Shown: positions 25,188-36,469, counted from the stretch's first letter. The stretch: DNA of 64,000 nt from Bacillota bacterium (GCA_017889545.1 JAGFZV010000009.1:62001-126000); one strand, 5' to 3'. The notes: generated from the letters alone by a model not told the origin. Translations and numbers: made by a program.

Positions 25188-26992
25188 GCTTGTCCCTCCA
25201 ATGGATGAAAAAAAAGGTATACCGCTTGTGCCGCTGGTTTTGTCATTCCCGGAGCCGCAGCCAATTCAGCCGGGTTTGCCGCCTTGATCTTTGCCAAGCT
25301 GCCGAAATGCTGCCATAAGGCAGCGCGGCGTTTAGCGCCAATTCCGGGTACATGATCCAGTACAGAAACCAGATTGCGCCGCGACCGCAGTTTACGATGG
25401 TACGTCACCGCAAAACGGTGCGCTTCGTCCCGGATTCGCTGCATCAGATATAACGCCTGTGAATAGCGGGGCAGCGCCAGCGGCTCACTTTCCCCTTCCC
25501 GAAAAATCAATTCAAACTGCTTTGCCAGACCGATCACAGGGATCTCGGATAACCCCACGCCGCGGATAACAGCCAGCGCCGCGCTCAACTGTCCCTTGCC
25601 GCCGTCAATCACGATCAAATCAGGCAGAGGATCAGCCGCCGCCCCATACCGCCGGGTCAAAACCTCCTGCATCGATCGGAAATCGTCCGGCGATCCTTCC
25701 ACCGTCTGTAATTTATATCGCCGGTATTCTTCCTTATTCGGCCGTCCGTCCGTGAAAACCACCATTGACGCCACCGTTTCCGCTCCCTGAATATGAGAAA
25801 TATCAAAACACTCCATGCGTCTTGGCGGCGTCGTGAGATTCAAATAACGGCCCAATTCCTGCAGTGCGCCTTCCGTATGATCGAAATCCGCCTCGAGCTT
25901 GGCCGTTTCCGCCGCCAACGCCGTCAACGCATTGCCATTTGCCATTTCCACCAGGTCTTTTTTGGTCCCGCGATGAGGCCTGCCGACCCGCACCCGGCCC
26001 GCCTTCAACCCGCTCAGCCACTCGGCCAGCAAATCCTGTTCCGGCACTTCTCTGGGCAACAGTATTTCCCGGGGAATAAACGCGGCGCGGCTATAATATT
26101 GCTTGACGAAGGCCGCCAACACTTCCGCGTCCTCTTCTTCTTCGCCCCCGCTGATCAAAAAATGTTCTCTGCCGACCATTTTGCCGCTGCGAATAAAAAA
26201 AACCTGAACGCAAATCCCCTGGGCCGAGCGCGCCAACCCAAGCACATCCTGATCGCCGCTGCTGGTCACCATGTTTTGCTTTTCCGTTACCTTTTCCACA
26301 GCCGCCAGCTGATCCCGCAACGATGCCGCCAATTCAAAGTTCAGCGTTTCGGCCGCCCGTTCCATCCGGCGGCGCAATTCACGCACTACCGTTTCGCTGC
26401 GGCCTTCCAGCAACAAACAAACTGCCTGGATCATCTCTGCGTATTCTCGCTTGCAGACTTTGCCGGCGCAGGGCGCCAAACAGCGTTTGATATGATGCTG
26501 CAAGCAGGGACGGCCTGCATTCATCTGCCGGCACGTACGCAACGGAAACAATTTCTTCAGCATATGCAGCGTTTCATGCACTGCTCCCGCATCCGTATAG
26601 GGACCAAAGTAACGGGCGCCATCCTTCAAAACCCGCCGGGTGACAAATACGCGCGGATAGTCCTCATTCAGTGTCACCTTCACATACGGATACGTCTTGT
26701 CATCCCGCAAACTGATATTATATTTGGGCCGGTGTTTTTTAATCAGGTTGCATTCCAGAATCAGCGCCTCAATCTCTGACGCAGTAATAATGGTTTCCAA
26801 ATCTTCAATCCGCGCCGTCAAAGCCTTCACTTTGGGCGAATGGCCCCTTCCGGACTGAAAATAGGAACGCACCCGATTTTTCAAATTGATCGCTTTGCCC
26901 ACATAAATAATCCGTCCCTGAACATCTTTCATCAGATAGACTCCGGGGCGGTCCGGCAACAGCGTCAGTTTTTCCGTAAGCTCTTCGTTCAT
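25184..26992 (-). CDS. uvrC: Excinuclease ABC subunit C
   Basis: Nuclease that makes the dual incisions in nucleotide excision repair with UvrA and UvrB. The 602 residues show GIY-YIG (GVYLMKDVQGRIIYVGKA), a UVR helical hairpin (about 195-230), the RNase H-like second nuclease domain (CFDISHIQGAETVASMVVF), and a C-terminal helix-hairpin-helix region (HVPGIGAKRRAAL). The ATG at 26992 is chosen: it has GATGAGG upstream and a SigA promoter whose -10 box covers the earlier in-frame ATG at 27025. Confidence 0.96.
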   Translation of the reverse strand: MNEELTEKLTLLPDRPGVYLMKDVQGRIIYVGKAINLKNRVRSYFQSGRGHSPKVKALTARIEDLETIITASEIEALILECNLIKKHRPKYNISLRDDKTYPYVKVTLNEDYPRVFVTRRVLKDGARYFGPYTDAGAVHETLHMLKKLFPLRTCRQMNAGRPCLQHHIKRCLAPCAGKVCKREYAEMIQAVCLLLEGRSETVVRELRRRMERAAETLNFELAASLRDQLAAVEKVTEKQNMVTSSGDQDVLGLARSAQGICVQVFFIRSGKMVGREHFLISGGEEEEDAEVLAAFVKQYYSRAAFIPREILLPREVPEQDLLAEWLSGLKAGRVRVGRPHRGTKKDLVEMANGNALTALAAETAKLEADFDHTEGALQELGRYLNLTTPPRRMECFDISHIQGAETVASMVVFTDGRPNKEEYRRYKLQTVEGSPDDFRSMQEVLTRRYGAAADPLPDLIVIDGGKGQLSAALAVIRGVGLSEIPVIGLAKQFELIFREGESEPLALPRYSQALYLMQRIRDEAHRFAVTYHRKLRSRRNLVSVLDHVPGIGAKRRAALWQHFGSLAKIKAANPAELAAAPGMTKPAAQAVYLFFHPLEGQA

Positions 26993-27023
26993 TGCTACCT
27001 CATCATATTCATCTATACTTTCC

Positions 27024-27051
27024 ATTATAGACAGCGGATTTCTCTTGTCAA
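27024..27051 (-). promoter_or_regulatory. Consensus SigA promoter of uvrC
   Basis: TTGACA (27046-27051), 16 bases, TATAAT (27024-27029), read on the minus strand. Transcription would begin about 25 bases before the uvrC ATG at 26992, which settles the start codon. Confidence 0.85.
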
Positions 27052-27089
27052 ATGCATCAAAGTATGCGATAATACATTATAACCAGATA

Positions 27090-27108
27090 CTAATATCAGA
27101 TATTAGTT
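27090..27108. promoter_or_regulatory. 19-bp perfect palindrome upstream of accC
   Basis: ACTAATATC-A-GATATTAGT is a perfect inverted repeat with one central base, in the divergent uvrC-accC region. It lies 130 bases before the accC start and 39 bases upstream of the uvrC -35 box. It looks like a repressor operator; the regulator is unknown. Its half-sites run opposite to those of the FapR fatty-acid operator. Confidence 0.5.
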
Positions 27109-27237
27109 TGAAACTTCATTTATTTCAAGGGATTTATTTTTTTTCACTAAGAACGTTACATTCAACAATCGTATTTTCTCCACAGCGCAAAATAGTGTAA
27201 GTTTTTGACATTCAAATGCTTATGGGAGGTTAAAAAG

Positions 27238-28563
27238 ATGTTTAAAAGACTATTAATCGCCAACCGGGGCGAAATCGCCGTACGGATCATCCGGGCCTGC
27301 CAAGAGCTGGGGATCGAAACCGTTGCCGTCTATTCGGACGCCGACGTTGATTCCCTCCACGTCCAACTCGCTGATTATGCCTGCAATATCGGGCCGGAAG
27401 ACGCCAGCCTCAGTTATCTCAACGGCACGAATATCGTCGCTGCCGCTCGCGCAATGCAAGTCGACGCAATCCACCCAGGATACGGTTTTCTGTCCGAGAA
27501 TGCCGATTTTGCCGATCTAACAACGCAAGCCGGATTCACTTTTATCGGTCCACGGGCCGAAACGATCCGCAAAGTGGGGAATAAAGATGCCGCCCGCGAA
27601 GCGATGCTGCAAGCCGGTCTGCCGATGGCTTCCGGCAGCGAACAAATCACCGAAGCAGCGGATGCCTGCCGGATTGCCGCCGAAATCGGTTATCCCGTTA
27701 TTCTTAAGCCAATCGCCGGCGGAGGCGGAAAAGGAATGTTTATCGCCAACAACCAAACCGAGTTAATCGCTGCCGTTAACAAAGCAGATATTCTTTCCAA
27801 CGCATGTTATCTGGAAAAATACATCGCCGACGCCCGTCATATCGAAGTGCAAATTATGGCTGACAATTACGGTCATATTCTTCATCTCGGCGAACGGGAA
27901 TGCTCTCTGCAGCGCCGCAATCAAAAAATCCTGGAGGAAGCCCCTTCTTCCGCTCTTACCGCTGAAATGCGGCGCAAGGTCGGCGATTTGGCGATCCGCG
28001 CGGCCAAGAGTGTCCATTACACCAATATCGGCACAGTAGAGTTTTTGATGGACAAAAATACGGGTGAATTTTATTTCATGGAGATCAATCCCCGCATTCA
28101 AGTGGAACATGCGATTACGGAAATGATCACCGGCATCGATCTGGTTCGCAAACAGATCCGGATCGCCGCCAATGAACCACTGAACGTCAAGCAGCAAAGC
28201 ATTACGTTCCGTGGTCACTCCATCGAATGCCGCATCAATGCCGAAGACCCCAGCTGCAATTTTCTGCCTTCCCCCGGACAAATCGGTTTCTACCACCAGC
28301 CGGGCGGCCCGAACGTCCGGGTCGACAGCGGAGTTTGCGCCGGTTCTGTCGTTCAACCGTACTATGATTCTCTGATCGCCAAAGTGATCGTCCACGGACG
28401 CACCCGCGGCGAGGCAATCCGCATCATGAAGCGGGCCCTGTCGGAATTTCGCGTCAACGGGATCAAAACCACGATCGGTTTTCAGCAGGAAGTTCTCAAC
28501 GATCCGCACTTCTGCAGCGGGGATATTGATACGCAGTTTGTGTATAAACGCATGATCTCCTAA
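27238..28563 (+). CDS. accC: Biotin carboxylase subunit, AccC type
   Basis: Carboxylates biotin on a carrier protein using ATP and bicarbonate. The 441-residue protein has the full biotin carboxylase layout: N-terminal LIANRGEIAVRIIRACQELG, ATP-grasp domain with KPIAGGGGKGMFIA, ERECSLQRRNQKILEEAPS, catalytic FMEINPRIQVEHAITEM, and C-terminal domain RINAEDP. GGGAGG is seven bases before the ATG. No accB, accD or accA gene adjoins, so the partner carrier is elsewhere; it could serve acetyl-CoA carboxylase or another biotin-dependent carboxylase. It is the only plus-strand gene for tens of kilobases and sits between uvrC and uvrA. Confidence 0.93.
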   Translation: MFKRLLIANRGEIAVRIIRACQELGIETVAVYSDADVDSLHVQLADYACNIGPEDASLSYLNGTNIVAAARAMQVDAIHPGYGFLSENADFADLTTQAGFTFIGPRAETIRKVGNKDAAREAMLQAGLPMASGSEQITEAADACRIAAEIGYPVILKPIAGGGGKGMFIANNQTELIAAVNKADILSNACYLEKYIADARHIEVQIMADNYGHILHLGERECSLQRRNQKILEEAPSSALTAEMRRKVGDLAIRAAKSVHYTNIGTVEFLMDKNTGEFYFMEINPRIQVEHAITEMITGIDLVRKQIRIAANEPLNVKQQSITFRGHSIECRINAEDPSCNFLPSPGQIGFYHQPGGPNVRVDSGVCAGSVVQPYYDSLIAKVIVHGRTRGEAIRIMKRALSEFRVNGIKTTIGFQQEVLNDPHFCSGDIDTQFVYKRMIS

Positions 28564-28614
28564 AGAGACCGTTGAAAAAGTCCAGCTGCTGTGCACCCGC
28601 AAGGGGTATGCCGC

Positions 28615-28645
28615 CAACTCTAAGGCGCTAAAGCGCCAAGAGTTG
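28615..28645 (+). repeat. Hairpin downstream of accC
   Basis: CAACTCT-AA-GGCGC pairs with GCGCC-A-AGAGTTG around TAAA. It has no T-run. It sits 52 bases past the accC stop within a sequence beginning GTTGAAAAAG that resembles the start of other intergenic hairpins in this window. Confidence 0.5.
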
Positions 28646-28687
28646 CGCAATCGCGACTACGTTTGCTTCCATTAATCTTGTTTCTTA

Positions 28688-28728
28688 TCACGAGTCTGTC
28701 ATTCAGTGACAGGCCCGTGATTTTTTTT
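28688..28728 (+). terminator. accC terminator overlapping the uvrA 3' end
   Basis: TCACGAGTCTGTCA pairs with TGACAGGCCCGTGA around TTCAG and is followed by eight T. The distal arm and T-run encode the last ten codons of uvrA in the other direction. Confidence 0.85.
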
Positions 28729-31539
28729 CAGCACCGTCTTCAAATAATGTCCAGTATAAGAAGCCTCAACAGCAGCGACTTCCTCCGGCGTTCCGACGGC
28801 GACCACTTCGCCGCCGCGCAGCCCGCCTTCCGGACCGAGATCAATGATATAGTCGGCCGTTTTGATCACATCCAGGTTATGCTCAATCACCACAACCGTA
28901 TCACCGCCATCCACAAGCCGCTGGAGCACCTCGAGAAGCTTGTGGATGTCTGCCGTATGCAGCCCTGTCGTTGGTTCGTCGAGAATATACAGCGTCTTGC
29001 CGGTACTGCGCCGCGACAATTCGGCTGATAGCTTGATCCGCTGCGCTTCCCCGCCGGACAGCGTCGTTGCCGGCTGACCGAGCTGGATATAGCCTAATCC
29101 GACATCCTCAAGCAATTGCAGTTTGCGGGCAATCTTCGGTATATTGCGGAAAAATTCCACCGCTTCGGTTACAACCATGCTCAGCACCTGGGCGATGTTT
29201 TTTCCTTTATAACGGACTTCCAGCGTTTCACGGTTGTAGCGGGCGCCCTTGCAGACTTCGCACGGCACATAGACGTCCGGCAAAAAATGCATCTCAATCT
29301 TGATGATCCCGTCCCCGCGGCAGGCTTCACAGCGTCCGCCTTTCACATTGAAGCTGAAACGGCCCGGCTTGTAACCCCGCGCTTTGGACTCCGGCGTCAG
29401 ACTGAAAATTTCCCGGATCGCATCAAACAAGCCGGTATAGGTTGCGGGATTTGAACGCGGCGTCCTGCCAATCGGCGACTGGTCAATATCAATAATCTTA
29501 TCAATGTTTTCCATTCCCTGGATCGATTCATGCGCACCGGGGCGGTTTCTGCTGCCATACAACCGGGCCGCCAACCCTTTGTACAAAATTTCGTTTACCA
29601 AAGTGCTCTTGCCGGATCCGGACACGCCGGTAACCGCCGTAAACACTCCCAGCGGAAAACGGGCGGTGATCGTCTTCAGATTATTTTCTCGCGCTCCGAC
29701 AACTTCCAAACACTTCTCGCCGATTGCGCGCCGCAGCGGCGGAACCGGGATCGACAACCGGCCGCTGAGATATTGTCCGGTGATCGACGCCTCGCATTTC
29801 TTGATCTCCTCAACGGTCCCTTGCGCCACTACCTGACCGCCGGCCTCACCGGCCCCAGGTCCCATATCAATAATTTGATCCGCAGCATACATCGTATCTT
29901 CATCATGTTCAACCACCAGCAGCGTATTACCCACATCGCGCAGCTGCTGGAGCGTCGCCAACAGACGGTTATTATCCCGCTGATGAAGGCCGATGCTCGG
30001 CTCGTCCAAAATATACAGCACACCCATTAAGCCCGATCCGATCTGTGTTGCCAGCCGGATCCTCTGCGCTTCCCCGCCGGACAATGTCCCTGCGGCGCGA
30101 TCCAACGTCAAATAATCGAGACCAACATTCAGTAAAAAACCGAGTCGGGCATGAATTTCCTTCATGATCTGCCTGGCAATAATTTGTTCCCGCTCCGTCA
30201 GTTCCAACTGCTGAAAAAACTGCAGAGAGTCCGCAACCGTTAACCGGGTAACTTCATAAATATTATTGCCGCCCACCTTCACAGCCAGCGACTCCGGCTT
30301 CAACCGCGCTCCCTGACAGCTTGGACAGGGCTTGGAGCTCATGTACTCTTCGATTTCCTCCCGCGACCAGTCCGATACGGTTTCCCGGTAGCGGCGGTTC
30401 AGCAGCGGGAGCACTCCCTCAAACGGGGAGTGGTATTTTTTTTGCTCGCCATACATATTCTCATACTCGAATACAAACCGTTCCACGCCCGCGCCATACA
30501 AAATCGTATGCTGCATCTGCTCCGGCAGACTGTCCCACGTATCCTGCAGCGAGTAACCGAAGTGCGCCACAACGGCTTCCAACTGGCACATAAAGTAAGA
30601 ACTGGTATTCTTGCTCAAGGGCGCAATGGCCCCGTCAATCAGCGCCTTGCTGCCATCCGGAATCACCAGCGCCGGATCAAATTCCATATTGTTGCCGAGC
30701 CCAGTGCAGTTTGGACAAGCGCCGTAAGGGTTGTTAAACGAAAACATTCGGGGCGCAATTTCCGGCAGACTGATCCCGCAGTCCACGCAGGCGAAGTTCT
30801 CGCTGAACATGATCTCCCGCTCGCCGTCCACTTCAACGGATACCATTCCGCCGCCCAATTTCAAGGCTGTCTCCAAAGAATCGGCCATGCGGGTTTCAAT
30901 TCCCGGCCGCACCACAATCCGGTCGATCACAACTTCAATCGTATGTTTTTTATTCTTGGCCAGATCGATGTCTTCCGCCGCGTCGCGAACTTCGCCATCA
31001 ATCCGGACCCGGATATAACCGTTGCGCCGGATCTCCTCCAGCACCTTGTGATGCTCGCCTTTTTTGCCGCGGATCACCGGGGCCATCATAACCAATTTCG
31101 TCTTTTCCGGCAATGCCGCCAGCTGATCCACCATCTGCTCGACTGTCTGCTGGCTGATCGGCTTCCCGCACTGCGGACAATGCGGCCGGCCGGCGCGGGC
31201 AAACAATAACCGCAGATAATCATAAATTTCCGTCACTGTCCCCACCGTGGAACGGGGATTCCGGCTGGTCCCTTTTTGGTCGATCGAGATCGCCGGGGAC
31301 AGCCCTTCGATGGAATCCACATCCGGCTTATCCATTTGGCCCAAAAACTGGCGGGCATACGCCGACAAAGATTCGACATAACGCCGCTGTCCTTCCGCAT
31401 AAATCGTATCAAAAGCCAGTGAAGATTTTCCTGATCCGCTCAAACCGGTAATCACCACCAGCCGGTCACGCGGAATCTCCACGGTAATATTTTTTAAATT
31501 GTGCTGCCGGGCGCCTTTTATTATTAGATTCTTTTCCAT
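28699..31539 (-). CDS. uvrA: Excinuclease ABC subunit A
   Basis: DNA damage-recognition ATPase of nucleotide excision repair, 946 residues, the standard length. Two ABC modules are present: [14 protein letters not shown] near residue 31 and [14 protein letters not shown] near 640, with signatures [12 protein letters not shown] and [12 protein letters not shown]. Zinc modules appear as CVDC/CPNC (about 253-283) and CEAC/CEVC (about 740-765). GGAGAG precedes the ATG. It lies 65 bases after uvrB and converges with accC. Confidence 0.97.
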   Translation of the reverse strand: MEKNLIIKGARQHNLKNITVEIPRDRLVVITGLSGSGKSSLAFDTIYAEGQRRYVESLSAYARQFLGQMDKPDVDSIEGLSPAISIDQKGTSRNPRSTVGTVTEIYDYLRLLFARAGRPHCPQCGKPISQQTVEQMVDQLAALPEKTKLVMMAPVIRGKKGEHHKVLEEIRRNGYIRVRIDGEVRDAAEDIDLAKNKKHTIEVVIDRIVVRPGIETRMADSLETALKLGGGMVSVEVDGEREIMFSENFACVDCGISLPEIAPRMFSFNNPYGACPNCTGLGNNMEFDPALVIPDGSKALIDGAIAPLSKNTSSYFMCQLEAVVAHFGYSLQDTWDSLPEQMQHTILYGAGVERFVFEYENMYGEQKKYHSPFEGVLPLLNRRYRETVSDWSREEIEEYMSSKPCPSCQGARLKPESLAVKVGGNNIYEVTRLTVADSLQFFQQLELTEREQIIARQIMKEIHARLGFLLNVGLDYLTLDRAAGTLSGGEAQRIRLATQIGSGLMGVLYILDEPSIGLHQRDNNRLLATLQQLRDVGNTLLVVEHDEDTMYAADQIIDMGPGAGEAGGQVVAQGTVEEIKKCEASITGQYLSGRLSIPVPPLRRAIGEKCLEVVGARENNLKTITARFPLGVFTAVTGVSGSGKSTLVNEILYKGLAARLYGSRNRPGAHESIQGMENIDKIIDIDQSPIGRTPRSNPATYTGLFDAIREIFSLTPESKARGYKPGRFSFNVKGGRCEACRGDGIIKIEMHFLPDVYVPCEVCKGARYNRETLEVRYKGKNIAQVLSMVVTEAVEFFRNIPKIARKLQLLEDVGLGYIQLGQPATTLSGGEAQRIKLSAELSRRSTGKTLYILDEPTTGLHTADIHKLLEVLQRLVDGGDTVVVIEHNLDVIKTADYIIDLGPEGGLRGGEVVAVGTPEEVAAVEASYTGHYLKTVLKKNHGPVTE

Positions 31540-31604
31540 ACCATTCTCTCCTTCAAACTATCAAAAGGGTAATCTATTTCTTCTTCTCCGGCGTGCGTTC
31601 TTGC

Positions 31605-33695
31605 TTATCGTCTCCGCGAACGGTTCTCCTTGAGCGCCTTCGGGTCTTTCAGCGGTTCGCCCGTCGCTCCTTTGCCGGATGCCAATCGCTGGCGCAATTC
31701 GACAATCATATCCCTGAGTTCAGCCGCTTGCTCAAATTCCAATTGTTTTGAGGCTTGGCGCATCTCTTTCTCCAGCTTTGCAATCATTTCCAACGTTTCT
31801 TTGCGGCTCAATTCGGTCAACCGCTTCGGCGCATAGTTTGCCGGACTTTCTGCAACACGCGTCGTTTCAATCAATTCCTTCACCTTTTTTTGGATCGTCG
31901 CAGGCGTGATTCCATACCGTTGATTATATTCCTGCTGGATCAAACGCCGCCGGTTCGTTTCTGACAAAGCCCGCTGCATCGAATCTGTGATCCGGTCGGC
32001 ATACATAATCACCCGGCCGTTGACATTCCGCGCCGCACGGCCAATCGTCTGGATCAAAGACGTGTCAGAACGCAGAAATCCTTCCTTATCCGCGTCCAAA
32101 ATCGCCACCAGGGATACCTCCGGCAAATCAAGTCCTTCGCGCAGCAAATTAATTCCAACCAGCACGTCAAACACTCCGGCGCGCAAGTCACGGATGATTT
32201 CCACCCGCTCGAACGTTACAATCTCCGAATGGAGATAGCGCACCTTAACACCCAATTCCTTCAAAAATTCCGTTAGATCTTCCGCCATTTTTTTCGTCAG
32301 TGTTGTAACCAGCACCCGTTCATGCGCTTCAGCGCGCAGCCGGATCTCGTGCAGCAGATCATCCATCTGTCCGGCAATCGGGCGCACTTCCACTTCCGGA
32401 TCCACCAGCCCCGTCGGCCGGATCACCTGCTGAACCACCTGCTGTGACTCTTTCAGTTCATAAGGGCCCGGTGTGGCCGAACAATAAATCACCTGGTTAA
32501 TCCGTTCTTTGAACTCTTCAAACGTAAACGGCCGGTTATCATAAGCCGACGGCAGACGAAACCCATTTTGCACCAGAGAATCCTTCCGTGACCGGTCCCC
32601 TGCGTACATCGCCCGCAACTGCGGCAACGTCACATGCGATTCATCAATCACAATCAAAAAATCCTCCGGGAAATAATCGACTAGGGTAAATGGCGCCTCG
32701 CCGGGTTTTCGGGCCGTCAGATGGCGGGAATAATTTTCAATCCCGGAACAATAGCCCATTTCCTGCATCATTTCCAGATCATAGCGAGTACGCTGCTCCA
32801 AACGCTGCGCTTCCAAAACCCGGCCCTGCGCCTTAAAAACAGCAAGCTGCTGCTCCAGCTCCGCCTCAATATCCACGACGGCGCGCAGCAAATTTTCCCG
32901 CGTTGTCACATAGTGAGACGCCGGATAAATTGCAATATGCTTGCGTTCCGCCAATACCTCCCCGGTCAGCGTGTCAATCTCCTGGATCCGTTCCACCTCA
33001 TCGCCGAATAACTCCACCCGCACTGCCTTTTCTCCATAAGCAGCCGGAAAAATTTCGATCACATCGCCTCGCACCCGAAACTTGCCGCGAACAAAATTAA
33101 TATCATTGCGCTCATACTGAATGGCAATCAGCTTGCGCAAAATATCATCCCGGTCCCGGATTTGCCCCTGACGCAAGGACAGCACCAAACCGTGGTATTC
33201 TTCCGGCGAGCCTAATCCGTAAATGCAGGATACGCTGGCCACAATAATGACATCCCGGCGCTCAAACAACGCGCTGGTCGCCGAATGCCGCAGCTTATCG
33301 ATCTCATCATTGATCGAAGCATCCTTTTCAATATAGGTGTCCGTATGGGCGATATACGCCTCCGGTTGATAATAGTCGTAATAACTGACAAAATACTCCA
33401 CTGCATTATTCGGAAAAAACTCCTTGAATTCACTGGCCAGCTGTGCGGCCAGCGTTTTATTATGAGCGATCACCAGCGTCGGCTTTTGCACCTTCTCAAT
33501 CAGCTTGGCAATCGTAAATGTCTTACCGGTTCCGGTCGCCCCCAACAGCACCTGCGAGCGGTGCTTCGCCTCGATTCCATCCGCCAGGCGCTCAATCGCT
33601 TCCGGCTGATCGCCGGTTGGCACGTACGGCGCCATGACGCGAAACGGAACGCCTCCATCCTGAACAAATTCATTTGTTTTCAATATCTTTGCCAT
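31605..33695 (-). CDS. uvrB: Excinuclease ABC subunit B
   Basis: Helicase-like damage-verification subunit, 696 residues. Walker A is GATGTGKTF; the beta-hairpin reads [21 protein letters not shown] is the DEAD-like box; [20 protein letters not shown] is helicase motif VI; and a UVR domain closes the protein ([19 protein letters not shown]). The start [10 protein letters not shown] at 33695 is chosen, with AAGGGATGG upstream; the frame opens earlier within the preceding gene. Confidence 0.96.
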   Translation of the reverse strand: MAKILKTNEFVQDGGVPFRVMAPYVPTGDQPEAIERLADGIEAKHRSQVLLGATGTGKTFTIAKLIEKVQKPTLVIAHNKTLAAQLASEFKEFFPNNAVEYFVSYYDYYQPEAYIAHTDTYIEKDASINDEIDKLRHSATSALFERRDVIIVASVSCIYGLGSPEEYHGLVLSLRQGQIRDRDDILRKLIAIQYERNDINFVRGKFRVRGDVIEIFPAAYGEKAVRVELFGDEVERIQEIDTLTGEVLAERKHIAIYPASHYVTTRENLLRAVVDIEAELEQQLAVFKAQGRVLEAQRLEQRTRYDLEMMQEMGYCSGIENYSRHLTARKPGEAPFTLVDYFPEDFLIVIDESHVTLPQLRAMYAGDRSRKDSLVQNGFRLPSAYDNRPFTFEEFKERINQVIYCSATPGPYELKESQQVVQQVIRPTGLVDPEVEVRPIAGQMDDLLHEIRLRAEAHERVLVTTLTKKMAEDLTEFLKELGVKVRYLHSEIVTFERVEIIRDLRAGVFDVLVGINLLREGLDLPEVSLVAILDADKEGFLRSDTSLIQTIGRAARNVNGRVIMYADRITDSMQRALSETNRRRLIQQEYNQRYGITPATIQKKVKELIETTRVAESPANYAPKRLTELSRKETLEMIAKLEKEMRQASKQLEFEQAAELRDMIVELRQRLASGKGATGEPLKDPKALKENRSRRR

Positions 33696-33718
33696 ACTAC
33701 CATCCCTTACATTCCGCT

Positions 33719-34963
33719 TTAACGCCGTCGAAACTTCGTTTTGAGCCAATCCACCAGCCCAAAGCGGTCTCCCGCCAACTCGACAAAAACGGGTTCATCC
33801 CCTTGCGGAACCGGAATAACGCCCAGTTGCCGTTTGCCTTCCATAAATTCGATTTCAACGTGCATCAGTTTTGAGTCGCGTTGAAAAGTCAATATAAACC
33901 GCGCCGGAGCATAATAAAGAGCCGTCCCCAAATCCAGGTTCGTGTTCACCGGATGCTCCTCAATGCTCAGCAGAATATCGCCGGAACGCACACCGGCCCG
34001 TTGCGCCACACTGTTATGAACGGTTTCCAGCACCATAACCCCTTGTGCCGGCGGAACAAAGAACGGTTTCCCACCCATTTCCCGCCGATTATCCATCTGG
34101 ATCAGGAATTCATGTCCCAACGGCGACAACAGAGCTGCCGCAATCTGCAGCCATGTAAATTTTGCGGATAACAGCGCCAGCACTAGCAACGTCGCACTAT
34201 AGGCTGCCAAATGCAAAGCCGAGCGGCGCCGGCGTTCGACCGGACGGCTGGAAATCGCCATATCGCTATAGCCCAATGCCGCAACGACCGGGAACATCAG
34301 ATGAAGCAATTCTTCGCCCGCTGCCGGCGTAACCCCGGATGGCAGCAGCGGCCACCAGTCCGGCATGGATAGCATGCCCTGTTCAAATTCACCAAGCGGC
34401 ACCGACACCGCTGCCAGCAAAACCAACGGCAATGGCCAAAAATTCTGCAGACTGAACGCGCCGACCACCCGGCCGTCCGGCCGTTTCAAAATCAACGGCG
34501 CCGCACTGGACCGTCCGCTGACCGCAATCAAAAAACTCTCCGTAATATGCAAAATGGCGACAAGCGACAGCACCTGCGGCACATTCACTTCCGGCCAGCC
34601 AAACAACACATTCGATACGGCGATCAAACCGCCGGCATAGGCAAAACACAAAAAACGCATATTGATCAGCATCAATAGCAGCGCCACCGGCCAAATATAG
34701 CTAAGGCCCAGCTGGTTCAACGTAACCCCGACCACCGTCGTCAACAGACTGGCCAACAGTCCGCCCATAACCCCATACAAAGCGGCAATCACGATCTGCC
34801 GCACCAAGGAGTGGCCATACACGCCGAACATCCGCTCCTGCGTCTTGCGCAACTGCCAATATTGATAGCCTACCAACGCCAAAATCATCCAAAAAAACGA
34901 TTCAAAAAACACCGCGAACATGCCGCGAACAATTAATTGTATAATTTCCTGCCAAGGAAACAT
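33719..34963 (-). CDS. MinJ-like polytopic membrane protein with PDZ domain
   Basis: The 414 residues have about seven to eight hydrophobic segments in the first 280 residues, then a PDZ domain (about 290-370; [20 protein letters not shown] followed by [13 protein letters not shown]). In Bacillus the gene between ctpB and uvrB on the ftsEX side is minJ, whose PDZ membrane protein links DivIVA to MinCD. Position and architecture match; sequence orthology I cannot test. The ATG at 34963 follows GGGAGAGG; the frame opens upstream through a repeat-containing spacer that is unlikely to be translated. Confidence 0.8.
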   Translation of the reverse strand: MFPWQEIIQLIVRGMFAVFFESFFWMILALVGYQYWQLRKTQERMFGVYGHSLVRQIVIAALYGVMGGLLASLLTTVVGVTLNQLGLSYIWPVALLLMLINMRFLCFAYAGGLIAVSNVLFGWPEVNVPQVLSLVAILHITESFLIAVSGRSSAAPLILKRPDGRVVGAFSLQNFWPLPLVLLAAVSVPLGEFEQGMLSMPDWWPLLPSGVTPAAGEELLHLMFPVVAALGYSDMAISSRPVERRRRSALHLAAYSATLLVLALLSAKFTWLQIAAALLSPLGHEFLIQMDNRREMGGKPFFVPPAQGVMVLETVHNSVAQRAGVRSGDILLSIEEHPVNTNLDLGTALYYAPARFILTFQRDSKLMHVEIEFMEGKRQLGVIPVPQGDEPVFVELAGDRFGLVDWLKTKFRRR

Positions 34964-35067
34964 CCTGCCACCTCTCCCACTCCAAAGATACTGTCTTACT
35001 GAAAATAGTAGCATACAACGCCGCAAACTACAAACTGGAAAAACAAATTCTGCATTACCGGCAGACG

Positions 35068-35150
35068 AAGAGAAGCACGGGGACAGGCACTTTGCTTCTT
35101 TTTTTCTTGCTGCGACATGGGAAACAAATTGCCTGTCCCCATGTTTCTTC
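35068..35150. repeat. GGGGACAGG-type inverted repeat, copy 1
   Basis: GAAGCACGGGGACAGGCA and TGCCTGTCCCCATGTTTCTTC are inverted copies about 35 bases apart. It lies in the 280-base spacer before the MinJ-like gene. Related GGGGAC sequences occur at 39273, 52540 and 62672. The spacer holds no other feature I can support. Confidence 0.65.
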
Positions 35151-35243
35151 AAGCGATAGAGTCGGAGCGTTGGTTGACCCCATCATTGACATTCAAGAGA
35201 TTGCGGCAAAAAGCGGCGGGCCAATGGCCCGCCGCTCGCAAAC

Positions 35244-36416
35244 TTACATCTTGGTCTTGATAATCTCAATCGCCTTATCCAACTGCACATCCTGACCGGC
35301 CGCCGGGCTTGCCGGCATCTCCACAACCACATCCGGCATAATACCGGTACCGTTGATCGAACGATCCGACGGCGTGTAATATTTGGCGATCGTCAGCTTG
35401 ATTGCGGTTTGCATATCCAGGCGCAATAACGTCTGAACCGACCCTTTGCCGAACGTTTTTACTCCGACCAATGTGCCGGAACCAGTATCCTGAACCGCAC
35501 CGGCCACGATCTCCGAAGCGCTCGCGCTGCCGCCATTCACCAATACGACAGCCGGGTACGGAACCTTTTCCAACGTGGAAGAATGGACATCGCGCTTGCC
35601 GTCACGGGTCACCACCGACACAATCGGCCCCTTCGGAACCAGTTTGCCGGCAACCTTCACACTTTCTTCCAGCAAACCGCCGGGATTATCCCGCATATCA
35701 AGGACCAGGGCCTTCATCCCAGCCTGTTCCAATTCCTGATACTTGCGAGTGAAGTCATTCCCCGTATTCTCGTTGAACATCGAAATCCGGATGTAGCCTA
35801 TTTGATCTTCCAGCATTTTGCCGGCCACCGTTTTAATTTGAATATTGGAGCGGGTCACCGGGTAATCCTTCGGTTCAGATCCCGGCCGCAGGATCGTCAG
35901 TACCACCTGCGTGCCCTCCGGGCCGCGAATTTTTCCTACCGCTTCATCCAAGGCCATGTTTTTTGTTTCCTGGCCGTCAATTTTTACAATCTGATCGCCG
36001 CTTTTAATGCCGGCTTTCTCGCCAGGTGTTCCTTCCACCGGCGCAATCACCGTCAAAATCTTGTCCTTAACGCCGATAACAATGCCCACACCGCCAAATG
36101 AACCCTCTGTCTGGATCATGAATTCCTTGTACATATTGGCATCCATATACACCGAGTGCGGGTCGCCCAGCGAAGTAACCATCCCTTTGATCGCCCCGGC
36201 CATCAGTGTATCGACAGGAACTTCTTCCACATAACGCGTCTTAACGAGCTGCATCGCCCGGAAAAGTTTGACCGCCCCCGCTGCATCCGGACTTTTCAGC
36301 CCCAGGAGGTAGATAAAAGCGCCGGAAGTCAAAATAAAAGTAGCCAGTACCAGAAATACAGACCCCAAGATCAGCTTACGCCGACTGGTCAATGACAACA
36401 CCGCCAATCCCTTCAT
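35244..36416 (-). CDS. ctpB: S41-family C-terminal processing protease with PDZ domain (CtpB-like)
   Basis: Exported serine protease of 390 residues. An N-terminal membrane anchor (about residues 12-35, LILGSVFLVLATFILTSGAF) precedes a PDZ domain (about 85-165) and the peptidase domain with catalytic Ser in GGSASASEIVAGA and Lys in TFGKGSVQ. In spore formers CtpB cleaves SpoIVFA; in other bacteria such enzymes trim envelope proteins. The ATG at 36416 has a poor ribosome site; a TTG at 36452 is possible. It sits between the M23 peptidase and the MinJ-like gene as in Bacillus synteny. Confidence 0.93.
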   Translation of the reverse strand: MKGLAVLSLTSRRKLILGSVFLVLATFILTSGAFIYLLGLKSPDAAGAVKLFRAMQLVKTRYVEEVPVDTLMAGAIKGMVTSLGDPHSVYMDANMYKEFMIQTEGSFGGVGIVIGVKDKILTVIAPVEGTPGEKAGIKSGDQIVKIDGQETKNMALDEAVGKIRGPEGTQVVLTILRPGSEPKDYPVTRSNIQIKTVAGKMLEDQIGYIRISMFNENTGNDFTRKYQELEQAGMKALVLDMRDNPGGLLEESVKVAGKLVPKGPIVSVVTRDGKRDVHSSTLEKVPYPAVVLVNGGSASASEIVAGAVQDTGSGTLVGVKTFGKGSVQTLLRLDMQTAIKLTIAKYYTPSDRSINGTGIMPDVVVEMPASPAAGQDVQLDKAIEIIKTKM

Positions 36417-36469
36417 TCGCCAGACGCCCTGCCTGCCGTTACCCTTGCACAATGAATCGTTTGCTTGCC

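Noticed and set aside
25793-26779. A 328-codon plus-strand open frame
   Set aside because: Shadow of uvrC; composition is typical of reverse-frame translation.
26993-27025. Longer N-terminus for uvrC beginning at 27025
   Set aside because: That ATG lies inside the -10 box region of the consensus promoter and has no ribosome site.
27090-27108. FapR operator controlling accC
   Set aside because: The half-sites are in the reverse orientation to TTAGTA/TACTAA, so FapR is not supported.
27763-28650. A 295-codon minus-strand open frame opposite accC
   Set aside because: accC has every biotin carboxylase motif; the opposite frame has none.
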